Origin: Pyropia yezoensis | Taxonomy: Eukaryota; Rhodophyta; Bangiophyceae; Bangiales; Bangiaceae | Assembly (NCBI GenBank): GCA_009829735.1 | Contig: CM020618.1 | Coordinates: 41,841,030-41,905,029, forward strand | DNA: 64,000 nucleotides | Reading direction: 5' to 3' | Notes under the pieces: model-generated | Databases searched by the model: none | Told to the model about the DNA's origin: nothing | Seen by the model: only the letters and a program-made list of their open reading frames with translations | Part shown: positions 8,004-16,422 of the stretch, piece by piece | How positions within the stretch are numbered: the stretch's first letter is position 1 | Layout of the letters: every line of letters begins with the position of its first letter | Position numbers and translations under genes: made by a program

Positions 8004-9950
8004 ATGGCTAGCTCGGACCCCCCGTCGTCCGGGGAGTACACGGGTGACGCACGTACTTCAGTGCCTTTGAATACTGGTGAGACACAGGTGGGTTTACCTG
8101 GGGTCGCAGAGGGACTGGAGGTCCCTCAAGCCAGCAGGACTGGAAGTACGGGCGGGCAACAGGCCACCCCGACTCAGTCGGGAGTTCACTCGGGTGACAC
8201 TTCTGATGTGGGTGGGCCGAAGTCTGGCCACCGTGTGGTATACTCAACGGGAACGTCCCAAGGGGTGAGGACTGTCCCCGCGGGTTCCACTCGGGTTGGA
8301 GCCAACTTTGGCTTGGAGTCGTCGCCAACTAGGCTTTCGGAGGACGGTGGACCTCCGTTGGTCGGCGATGGGCTCGCGCCCATGCCCCCGGTTGAGACCC
8401 CTGAGGATCGTGGTTACCCCTCAGGTGGACTCCCGGAGGCGGACCGAGACTCAACTGGAGTCGTCAATCCACTCCTCGCGGAAACTGTCCGTCGGGAGGC
8501 GACCAATGTGTTGCGGCAGACTTTGCCGGACCTGGTGGTCACGATGACGAATACTATTCTGAATCAGATTGTGGCGAGTTTGCCAGATGGCCTTAATGTC
8601 CAGACCGGATCGGGGCTTTCGAGCCCACAGGCGCAGGGGGAATCCCTCCCCACGCCTATCTCGGGTCGCCCCGAACTGGGGGCGACACCTGTGACTCCCG
8701 ACGAGGGAGCCACACCATACTCGGTGGGGCATACGCCCTTCATGGGGGAGTTCCCCCCGGCAACGCCGGCGGCTACACCAAGCGCGCCGCGCCGGACTAC
8801 AGGCACTGAGGGTGAACTTACCCCAGTGCCACAGCGGCTGCTCCCTCAACGTGAGGTGCCGCCCAAGATCCAGGTAGCCAACCCGGTCTACCAGAGGATC
8901 TTTGATTGTGAGACCTACGCCCTCCACAACAAGTCGGTGGCGTATGGTCCTGACCAGGCCCGAGCCATGGGCCGTGCCAAGAAGAATGCACTTCACTCTT
9001 TTGGGCACAAAGCGGAGTGGGATGGAACTCCCCCCCTCCGTGTCTTTGAGTTCCTACGTCGTTTCACAAAAGCCTGTGACGACAATGCCATAAGTGAAGG
9101 CATGGCTTTTTACATGCTACAGGAGTTTACGAAGGGCGACCTACGGACAGAACTTATGTCCGTCATGCCCAGCTCCTCAAGTGGAGGCGCTGGGGAGGTG
9201 ACGTCCTATTTGGAGCTCGTCAACTGGTTGTTGAGAGCCATGGTTGATGAGGCAGCGTTGGCTTCTCAAGTCGAGGAGTCTACGCAAGCCCATCAGGAAG
9301 AGGCGGAGGACGAGTTGTCCTTTGCGGAGCGAGTCCGTAAGCTCAACAATCTTTGTGGGTTTCTTCATCCACAAGCTGTGGTGAAGAGTCGGTTTGTGGA
9401 GGGACTCCATTGGTCAGTCCGGATGGAGACCCGGGAGCATAACACTGCCCGGGCGACCCTGTCCGAGTTGGCTAGGTTCGCCTACCGCAGAGGCGAGGCC
9501 TACCGCAAGTTGCGGGAGGAACAACGCCAGGAGCGTCAGGCCGAGTTGGCCAAGGAACGGGAGGAGGCGCGCCAGGCCAGAGAGTTGAGAGAGGCACGCC
9601 GAATCCGCAAGGAGAGGGTGGTAGCTGCCGTGGGAACTTCCCAGGGTATCTCTTCGTCTTCCCCAGTTGGGAAGACCCCTCCGGGAACTGACCATCGGTG
9701 TTGGAACTGCAACTCCGATGGACACTGGGCATATGACTGCCCCAAGTTGAGTAAACGCATCCAACAACTTGTTAGGAATGCGAGTAAGAAGTCGGCTACG
9801 AGCGAAGTACGTTCACGCCGCGAGGGTGGGTCTCGACCGGTCGTCGCGGTCGCCACACCCTCGGCGGAGGAGGCGGACACGTCGTCCTCGGACTCGTCGT
9901 CTTCCTCCCCGCCCTCAGATTCGGACGCCAAGTCGGCGGGAAACGAATGA
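8004..9950 (+). CDS. gag: Gag polyprotein of element B
   Basis: The frame encodes 648 residues from the ATG at 8004 (GCCAACATGGC context). It has a long low-complexity N-terminus, the Gag core around KACDDNAISEGMAF, a highly charged Glu/Arg helix (near residues 480-530), one CCHC knuckle beginning at Cys566 (CWNC...GHWAYDC) and a Ser/Asp-rich tail. The protein would form the particle and package element RNA in the cytoplasm. Gag ends in an ATGA overlap with pol, preceded by GGGAAAC. No internal stop is present. It is nearly identical to the gag of A. Confidence 0.92.
   Translation: MASSDPPSSGEYTGDARTSVPLNTGETQVGLPGVAEGLEVPQASRTGSTGGQQATPTQSGVHSGDTSDVGGPKSGHRVVYSTGTSQGVRTVPAGSTRVGANFGLESSPTRLSEDGGPPLVGDGLAPMPPVETPEDRGYPSGGLPEADRDSTGVVNPLLAETVRREATNVLRQTLPDLVVTMTNTILNQIVASLPDGLNVQTGSGLSSPQAQGESLPTPISGRPELGATPVTPDEGATPYSVGHTPFMGEFPPATPAATPSAPRRTTGTEGELTPVPQRLLPQREVPPKIQVANPVYQRIFDCETYALHNKSVAYGPDQARAMGRAKKNALHSFGHKAEWDGTPPLRVFEFLRRFTKACDDNAISEGMAFYMLQEFTKGDLRTELMSVMPSSSSGGAGEVTSYLELVNWLLRAMVDEAALASQVEESTQAHQEEAEDELSFAERVRKLNNLCGFLHPQAVVKSRFVEGLHWSVRMETREHNTARATLSELARFAYRRGEAYRKLREEQRQERQAELAKEREEARQARELREARRIRKERVVAAVGTSQGISSSSPVGKTPPGTDHRCWNCNSDGHWAYDCPKLSKRIQQLVRNASKKSATSEVRSRREGGSRPVVAVATPSAEEADTSSSDSSSSSPPSDSDAKSAGNE
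9938..9950 (+). other. Gag/pol border: slippery heptamer plus ATGA overlap
   Basis: GGGAAAC at 9938-9944 is in the phase needed for a -1 ribosomal shift (G GGA AAC), and pol is in the -1 frame. Six bases further the gag stop and the pol ATG overlap as ATGA (9947-9950). Either -1 frameshifting or termination-reinitiation could make Pol. The arrangement is identical in element A. Confidence 0.7.
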
Positions 9951-12900
9951 CCGTTGGGGCTGGTCGTCCGAAGCTCACAACGGCAGCCTCGGCCAAGTGG
10001 GCCAGGAGGACGAACCAACCGTGCCGGATACTGCGGCGACCTAAGGGAGTCCGCCCACCTCGGGTAGGACTCCCCAAGAACGTAAACCCACGTCGGGTCA
10101 TCGCGGTGCTGACGGGTGAGAACTTCCAGGTGGCTGGACGGGTGCAACTTGCCCCCGGCCGCGCCTGTTGTGCCCGTATCGTGCTTGATACCGGGTCAGG
10201 AGCCTCCTTGATACGCAAGTCGCTATTACCAAAGGAGGTGAAGCTCCAACGCTGGAGGTCCAAGGCTGACCATATGATTGACATCAATGGTGGGGTACTT
10301 CCCATCGTTGGTGCCGTGACCCTACCAACTAGGTTGGGGACCCATGAGGTCGACGTGACCTATGGTGTAGTTGAGAATATATCGGTACCCCTGCTTCTGG
10401 GTACCCCTTATGTCGTAACACAAGTGCCTTTGATCTGTGGCCCCGAGTACTGGGTCAAGTTGATGAATGGGGAGACTATCCCCATCCTTGGTAAGGGAAA
10501 GTCTGTGGCTCCTGTGACAGTCTCACAGTCGAAGCCTGTTTGCTCTGTGAGGGAAGGGTTTACTGCTACCCTGCGGTTAGCCCGCAAAGTCACGTTGCCC
10601 CCCAACTCGGTGGCGCACGTTGACGTTGTAACTGATTTTTCGGGGAACGGGTTGGTGCACCCTAACCCCCGTCTTGCTCGCAAGCACCAAGTGCATGTTG
10701 CCCTTGGCACGATGGACTCCAAAGCCGGAGTCCCGTGGAGGATCCAGGTTATGAACCTGAGTCCGACGCCCAAGCACTTCAAGTCGGGAGCCAAGTTCGG
10801 CTATATCGACCAACATGAGGGACCGGTAGTAGCGGTCACCATCAACGCGGGCGCAAGTAGCGACCCGAAGTCCGGAAAGGAGAAGCATCAAGCCAAGTCG
10901 GCCACCTCTCCTCGGCCCCATGTGAACATGGAGGGTGTTCCCCCCAGGTTGAGGGTTCAAGTTGAACGCCTCTTGGACCAATATCACAAGCTGTGGGATG
11001 GTCAATTGGGACTCATGAGAGCCACCCAACACCGGATCGAGTTGAAGCCCGGTGCACCCCCTATACGCCAACAACCGTATAGGGGAGGACCCCGTTCAAG
11101 GGCCCTCGTTAAGGAGCAAGTTGCTCGCATGGAGGCCCTCGATGTGATCGAGGCCAGCAACGCCGAGTGGGCGAGTCCGGTGGTTATCGTCCCCAAAGTT
11201 GATGGGACCCCCCGGTTTTGTATCGACTACCGTAAGCTCAACGAGAGCACGGTGAAGGACAGTTATCCCCTACCTAGGATGGATGACTGTCTGGACTCTC
11301 TGGGGGAGGCAAACGTGTTCTCTACCCTGGACTGTAACGCGGGGTACTGGCGAATTCCCATTGCCCCGGAGGACAGGCATAGAACTACCTTTACCTGTCA
11401 CTGTGGTACCTACCAGTGCAAACGCCTACCGTTTGGTCTGTGTAACGCGCCGGCAACTTTCCAGCGCGCTATGGACATGATTCTGGCCGGAGTACGGTGG
11501 CAGATCTGTCTTGTGTACCTAGACGATATCATTGTGTTCTCCCGAAGTCCGGAGGAACACATTGGCCATCTTGGCCAGGTGTTCAAGCTACTTGCTGACG
11601 CCGGTGTGTCACTGAAGGCGAGTAAGTGCCACCTCTTCACTCAAGAGGTGGAGTACTTGGGACATGTTGTCCGTCCGGGGCGTCTCAGTGTTAACGAGAA
11701 GAACTACGGAGTCACCGAGTTGGAAGGACTCGCAGTGGTGTGGGCGGTGACGTCACTTCGTCACTACCTGGAGGGTGAGAAGTTCCTCATCCGCTGTGAC
11801 CACCGCGCGTTGCAGTTCATCTTTAAGACGGACTGTACGAACACTCGTCTCAACCGGTGGAGGGTGCGACTGGCACCCTTCAACTTTGACATTGAGTACC
11901 GACCTGGCAGGCAACATGCCCTTGCCGACGGCCTCTCTCGGGTACCTACCGAGGGGCTGGACACTAACCCAGTCGATGAGGACATCCCCATCGTGGGGGT
12001 AGTCACGCGCTCGGGTCAGGCGTTGAACCCCGAGGCGCCAGGGAACAAGAAGTACTTGCCCCTGTCCCTGGACGAGGTGGTGAAGGCCCAGGCCGAGGAT
12101 CCCTTCTGCAAGTCGCAGAGGGATACACTGGATACAGTGGCGGAGACGCGGTTCTTTCTTGGAGACGATGGCCTCCTCATGAGGAGGGGGGTATTCCAGG
12201 GGACCGAACAACTTGTCGTCCCCGCATCCCTCAAGGACAGTATCCTTGAGAGGGAGCATAACGCTCCCACAGGTGGACACCTGGGGTCTAGTAAACTGTA
12301 CCGGACCCTGAGGACCAGGTACTACTGGCCGTCCATGGTGGTGGACATCTACAGTTGGGTGGCTGCCTGCACAAGTTGTGCACAGAATCGTCTGATGGAA
12401 CGGCGGCCTACTATGGCTATGCTATTGTTCCCGGCCAAGGAGCCCTTTGCCGCGTTGGCGATGGACATCCTTGGGCCACTGCCAGTGACCGAGGAGGGCA
12501 ACCAGTACCTCCTGGTCATCTGTGACCGCTTCACGAAACTTACGCGAGCGATCCCACTGGCAGAGATCACGGCCATGTCGGTCGTGTCAGCCTTCCTAGA
12601 TCACTGGGTTGCCGCGTATGGCATCCCAGATAGTACACTATCGGACAATGGACCGCAATTTGCGTCCGTACTGTTTCAGGGAGTGCTGGATATGTTGGGG
12701 GTGCGGGCAAACTATGCCACCCCCTACCACCCACAAACTAATGGGCAGGTGGAGCGCTTCAACAAAACTATTGTTAGGCAGCTGCGCCACTATGTGAGTG
12801 AGCACGTGAAGACGTGGGACCAATATATTTCTATCCTTACTACTGCCTACAATTCGCAGGTTCACTCATCTACAGGGGAAGTACCCCTCGCTTTTGTGAC

Positions 12901-13555
12901 CCCCCGTCGCGTGCGGTCTATTGCCGTGCGGCGGTCGCTCCCAACTAGGGAGGATGGTGGCCGTACGCCTACTCCTACTGAGAGTAAGGCGGAGTTCGCC
13001 GCTAGGCTTGAAAACCTCATCCCTAAAGTCAGGGCTGAGATGGACAAAGCACAAAAGCGCTACAAGCGTACCTTTGACAAAAAGGTGCGCAATGCTGAAC
13101 ATGTCCCCGAGCAGGGTGACTGGGTGCTGGTACACTCGCACACCCCAACTGGGGGTAAGCTGGTATTCCAGACGAAGGGACCGTACCAGGTCCTTCGTAC
13201 TGATGGGCGGCGCTTCACCATCGAAAGTGACGATGGGGTCCGCACAGTGAACGGACAGGACGTGGTCAAAGTTGCACCACCGCCTGCAGGCGACCCAGCT
13301 TGGGCACGTGCGTTGGAGTCGTGGCGCCTCCCCTCACTGCCTGCGGCCAAACAGGGCCCGCAGGAGTACGTGTTCGATAAGTTCATCGACCACGGATGGG
13401 ATGAAGACACTGACCGCCTCATGTTGAGGGTGCGTTGGTTTGGCTACATAGCCAAGGATGATACGTGGGAGTATGTGGAGGACCTTCCCGCTGAGAAGGT
13501 CCGGGCGTACTGTGCCCGGAATGAGATAGACCCTAACAGCCCTCCCTCAACGTGA
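9947..13555 (+). CDS. pol: Pol polyprotein of element B (protease, RT, truncated RNase H, integrase, chromodomain)
   Basis: The frame encodes 1,202 residues. Domains in order: aspartic protease with DTGSG at about 81-85; reverse transcriptase with FCIDYRKLN and the YLDD catalytic box at 524-527; an RNase H remnant; integrase with an HHCC zinc site followed by the DD35E core (Asp840, Asp900, Glu936); and a C-terminal chromodomain (about 1140-1195, with RVRWFGY...DDTWE). Near residue 585 the chain jumps from the end of the RT palm/thumb region to the second half of RNase H. Compared with C1 pol about 125 residues, including the RNase H DTDAS aspartate, are missing without loss of frame. The frame is otherwise free of stops. 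The product would copy and integrate element DNA if complemented. Confidence 0.93.
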   Translation: MTVGAGRPKLTTAASAKWARRTNQPCRILRRPKGVRPPRVGLPKNVNPRRVIAVLTGENFQVAGRVQLAPGRACCARIVLDTGSGASLIRKSLLPKEVKLQRWRSKADHMIDINGGVLPIVGAVTLPTRLGTHEVDVTYGVVENISVPLLLGTPYVVTQVPLICGPEYWVKLMNGETIPILGKGKSVAPVTVSQSKPVCSVREGFTATLRLARKVTLPPNSVAHVDVVTDFSGNGLVHPNPRLARKHQVHVALGTMDSKAGVPWRIQVMNLSPTPKHFKSGAKFGYIDQHEGPVVAVTINAGASSDPKSGKEKHQAKSATSPRPHVNMEGVPPRLRVQVERLLDQYHKLWDGQLGLMRATQHRIELKPGAPPIRQQPYRGGPRSRALVKEQVARMEALDVIEASNAEWASPVVIVPKVDGTPRFCIDYRKLNESTVKDSYPLPRMDDCLDSLGEANVFSTLDCNAGYWRIPIAPEDRHRTTFTCHCGTYQCKRLPFGLCNAPATFQRAMDMILAGVRWQICLVYLDDIIVFSRSPEEHIGHLGQVFKLLADAGVSLKASKCHLFTQEVEYLGHVVRPGRLSVNEKNYGVTELEGLAVVWAVTSLRHYLEGEKFLIRCDHRALQFIFKTDCTNTRLNRWRVRLAPFNFDIEYRPGRQHALADGLSRVPTEGLDTNPVDEDIPIVGVVTRSGQALNPEAPGNKKYLPLSLDEVVKAQAEDPFCKSQRDTLDTVAETRFFLGDDGLLMRRGVFQGTEQLVVPASLKDSILEREHNAPTGGHLGSSKLYRTLRTRYYWPSMVVDIYSWVAACTSCAQNRLMERRPTMAMLLFPAKEPFAALAMDILGPLPVTEEGNQYLLVICDRFTKLTRAIPLAEITAMSVVSAFLDHWVAAYGIPDSTLSDNGPQFASVLFQGVLDMLGVRANYATPYHPQTNGQVERFNKTIVRQLRHYVSEHVKTWDQYISILTTAYNSQVHSSTGEVPLAFVTPRRVRSIAVRRSLPTREDGGRTPTPTESKAEFAARLENLIPKVRAEMDKAQKRYKRTFDKKVRNAEHVPEQGDWVLVHSHTPTGGKLVFQTKGPYQVLRTDGRRFTIESDDGVRTVNGQDVVKVAPPPAGDPAWARALESWRLPSLPAAKQGPQEYVFDKFIDHGWDEDTDRLMLRVRWFGYIAKDDTWEYVEDLPAEKVRAYCARNEIDPNSPPST

Positions 13556-13666
13556 GGGAAGGCCGAGCAACAGTGCCAAGAGAGTGCTTCAAGTCGAAGT
13601 GGTACGCAGAGTAGCTTTCAACTACAGCCCTAACCCTCACACTCTCACAACAAAGGCAGCTGCCAA

Positions 13667-15610
13667 CTAGGCACGCATGCTAGACTCTCCCACTCCACGG
13701 CCCTCGCCCTCACGTGGAGGCGAGCGGCGAGACCCACGGCGATAACGGTCTCCACTCGTTGGAGGGGGCGGCGGCTCCAAGTCGGAACCGTCGCGCCCCT
13801 CACGGTCGCGCAAGTGGCGCCGACCGTGGCCACTCTTCTGCCTGGTCTTGCGCGCAAGTTTGCGACGCAGACGCTGGACAGACTCCGTCTCCGACGGGGT
13901 AGAGGACTCCGAGACGGAGTAAGACAACTCGTCTTCCGACACGGAGGGAGAGCGCCGAGAGTGTCGGCGACGACGGCGAGGAGGCGAGTATGCCCGGCTC
14001 GCGCGACGTTTGCCACGCCCAAGTGGGGCTGGCTGGGGCATAATAGCCCCAATACGAGCCAACTCGGCTGTCATAAACTCCGCCACCGACTCGCAACTCG
14101 CGGTCGCTACAGCAGTACGAACGCGCTCCTCAAGTTGAGGAGTCTCGGAACTCTGTAGGGTTGCGGTCGACGCGGCCAACCAGGAAATGGTGCGCACCAA
14201 CGTGGTGATCATCATCTCTGAGGTTAGAGGCGTGGGCGGCAACACCAACTTGGGGTATACCGTCAGGAGGGTGGCCCCCAAGTTGGGGGACACCGGGGTG
14301 GAAGACTCCACGGCCACGCTGATCGGGATGTTCCCGTGAGGTTGGAAAGGAACAGGAGGAAGCGGAGGGGCCCGCCGAGGTGGCGGTACCCGGGTGTAAC
14401 TGCGACCCCGACTTGGGGCTCCCGCAGTGGGTTGAGTCATGTGGTCATCATAGGACGGCACGGCCATAACTATGGGCTTGTCCGGGGGTGGCGCAGTGTG
14501 GCGATCCACCCCCGGGGCATACGGGTAGTCCCTGATGCCCAACCCCTCTCGTAAGACCACACGGCCGTCGTGAAGTTCACGAGCGACCCACACGAACTGG
14601 CGAAGTGCGCCATCGTCCTTGGGCCCACGAGTGGGGCGGCGCAACTTGTGCTCAATGCTCTCCCACTCGATAAACTTATGGAGCCGGAGCATCTCCTCAA
14701 GTAGAGTGAGTTGTCCTGATGAGCACCCCTCAGCAACTAGCTGAGGGGTGAGCTGTTCCAAACCCTGGATGTGCCGGGGGGGGGGATGGCAGAGCATCCC
14801 CCGCCGCTGAACACAGGACACCCAGGTCGACATGACCTCGAGGAGCCACTGGGTGGCCAACATGGCCCACACCAGGTGATCAGGGGCAGCCGTCAGCATG
14901 ACGGAGCCGAAGTGGTCAAGCAACCGTGGCAGCAACGCCGGGAACCCGTAGGGCACCTCTACTTGAGGCCAATACTCGGGCTTCTTCGGATAGTACTGCT
15001 CCTTACTGGCAGCAGACTGCTGAGGAAACTCAAGTTGAGCCGAGGTCGCCAAGTAGAGACCTCGCCGGAAGTCCTTCTCCATCCGCACGTCAAAGTGATG
15101 AGTGTGCGGATCGGCCTCGTGAAGGTACGGGGGGCGAGTTGCCACCGCGTCCCAAATAAAGGTCGGCAAGTCGCCGGGACCCGGGATAGTTCCCCCGCGG
15201 TCCACCATGGCCTTGGCACGCTGAGCGTCCTCAACCTCCTCATCGTCCAGGAAGGCAAACTGGTCCGTCCTGAAGCCGGCAGGGAACCCGACCCTACGGG
15301 GATACTTCTCCCGTAGGCGGTCCCATACCCGACCCATCGCTGCGCCAAGTCGGCCACAGCGAAGAACAGTCAACCCCTCCTCATAAAGAGGCCGAGCGGG
15401 GTAAAACCACCGCCCCAAGGCCTCACGCGGGACGACTTGTCCCGCCTCCGGGGGAGACCCCGCCGTCAACCCAAAGCCGGGTGACGCGGGAGTCCCATCC
15501 CCCGGAGCGATCGCGGAGCCCCCGTCGGAAGTCCCGGCGGGTGCTGCACCGTAGGAGGTGTCCTCCATGCGCTCGTCAAGAGAGTCCGTCTCCACTCCCG
15601 GAGTCGCCAT
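13667..15610 (-). CDS. Antisense ORF of element B, 647-aa basic/RS-rich protein of unknown function
   Basis: This frame lies on the strand opposite gag/pol, between the pol stop (111 bases away) and the 3' LTR. It starts at the ATG at 15610; the frame is open further upstream but without another ATG. I recognise no enzymatic domain. Seen in the protein are a Ser/Gly/Pro-rich first 60 residues, a central globular-looking region with many Trp/Tyr/Leu (ALGRWFYPARPLYEEG, VWDRLREKYP, DPHTHHFDVRMEKDF, LATQWLLEVMSTWVSC), then a C-terminal Arg/Ser-rich tail containing RRRRRHSRR, which resembles an RS or nuclear localisation region. A second copy at 61163-63106 has the same length of 1,944 nt. Antisense genes in this position are known in some plant Tat-lineage elements (Retand, Grande). 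Homology to those is not evident to me. Confidence 0.75.
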   Translation of the reverse strand: MATPGVETDSLDERMEDTSYGAAPAGTSDGGSAIAPGDGTPASPGFGLTAGSPPEAGQVVPREALGRWFYPARPLYEEGLTVLRCGRLGAAMGRVWDRLREKYPRRVGFPAGFRTDQFAFLDDEEVEDAQRAKAMVDRGGTIPGPGDLPTFIWDAVATRPPYLHEADPHTHHFDVRMEKDFRRGLYLATSAQLEFPQQSAASKEQYYPKKPEYWPQVEVPYGFPALLPRLLDHFGSVMLTAAPDHLVWAMLATQWLLEVMSTWVSCVQRRGMLCHPPPRHIQGLEQLTPQLVAEGCSSGQLTLLEEMLRLHKFIEWESIEHKLRRPTRGPKDDGALRQFVWVARELHDGRVVLREGLGIRDYPYAPGVDRHTAPPPDKPIVMAVPSYDDHMTQPTAGAPSRGRSYTRVPPPRRAPPLPPVPFQPHGNIPISVAVESSTPVSPNLGATLLTVYPKLVLPPTPLTSEMMITTLVRTISWLAASTATLQSSETPQLEERVRTAVATASCESVAEFMTAELARIGAIMPQPAPLGRGKRRASRAYSPPRRRRRHSRRSPSVSEDELSYSVSESSTPSETESVQRLRRKLARKTRQKSGHGRRHLRDREGRDGSDLEPPPPPTSGDRYRRGSRRSPPREGEGRGVGESSMRA

Positions 15611-15935
15611 GGCTCTCCCCAAGTTGGGGAGAGACGCTCTGGCTATCGCAGCACGAGACCCGCCTCGAGTTGAGGGGGACTCGGATCGTGGGTATACGGG
15701 TGGCCTCCCCAGCGTGGGGCGGCCCAGTGGAAGGTGAAGGGGAGGTGGTGGTGATGGTGAAGTGTGAACTGAGGAGAGCAAGCTGCCGAGTGGGCAAGCT
15801 TGAGGAGAGGGGCGGTCAACGTGACCGCCTCCACATCCGTGTTACGTACTCGATGGGGGACAGCAAGTCGCGCCCCCAACGCCGAGACGTGCGTTTACGC
15901 ACCCCCTCGCAGGGCCGACCGGGTCGGTCGGAACT

Positions 15936-15948
15936 GAGGAGAGGGGAG
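15936..15948 (+). other. Polypurine tract of element B
   Basis: GAGGAGAGGGGAG directly abuts the 3' LTR, as expected for the plus-strand priming site. The matching purine run abuts the LTR of element E (complement of 60829-60840). Confidence 0.85.
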
Positions 15949-16417
15949 TGTGGCAGTATTGACCCCCAGGTAAGGGGGCAACACGTGCCATGCAAGGGGC
16001 GGCAGGCCACTAGCCTGATCCGTTCCTCCCCCTGCATTTGGGTCCATATTCCCTAAGTTTGGGATAGTTAGCTTAGTAGTAAATCCAACTTGGATTTGAG
16101 GGTTTTCTGCATTTATCGTCTTGAATTTTCGTGTGGCCCGGTGGGCAGGTGCTGGGGTGGGAGATTCTGAGTGGCGAGATTCTGAGTGGACCCTGGGGGG
16201 ATAAGGGGAGGGACAGCGGGGCTTGGCCCTGCGTCCCCGTCCCGACCAAGAAACTGTTGGACCACACACCATCTTCTTGTTTGTCCGTGGGGGGTTTGCC
16301 CCACAACAGGGACAGAGTGTGTGCGACTTGCACTTCTTCCGGTTCCCCCGACACGGGAGGCAGCCCTGGCACACCGCCCCAACTTGGGTGCCGTGTGTGC
16401 TTGTGGTTTTTGCCACA
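15949..16417 (+). repeat. 3' LTR of element B (469 bp)
   Basis: It has the same length as the 5' LTR and differs at about five positions, all in the last 100 bases by eye. The termini form the inverted repeat TGTGGCA / TGCCACA. Confidence 0.93.
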
Positions 16418-16422
16418 GGGAG
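16418..16422 (+). repeat. Right target-site duplication of element B (GGGAG)
   Basis: Identical to 7411-7415. Immediately afterwards the pol frame of C1 resumes. Confidence 0.92.

Larger units (their letters stand above)
7416..16417 (+). mobile_element. Complete Ty3/gypsy LTR retrotransposon B (9,002 bp) with antisense gene
   Basis: All structural parts are visible: 5' LTR (7416-7884), primer-binding site (7887), gag (8004-9950), pol (9947-13555), a 647-aa frame on the opposite strand (13667-15610), polypurine tract (15936-15948) and 3' LTR (15949-16417), flanked by GGGAG duplications. The two LTRs differ at about five positions by eye, so the insertion is young. Pol has a C-terminal chromodomain, which places it near the chromoviruses. 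About 125 residues of the reverse transcriptase/RNase H junction are missing in frame, so this copy is probably not autonomous. Confidence 0.95.

Noticed and set aside
13740..15720. CRISPR array, because of recurring short palindromes
   Set aside because: Spacing is irregular, arms differ, and the sequence is protein-coding.
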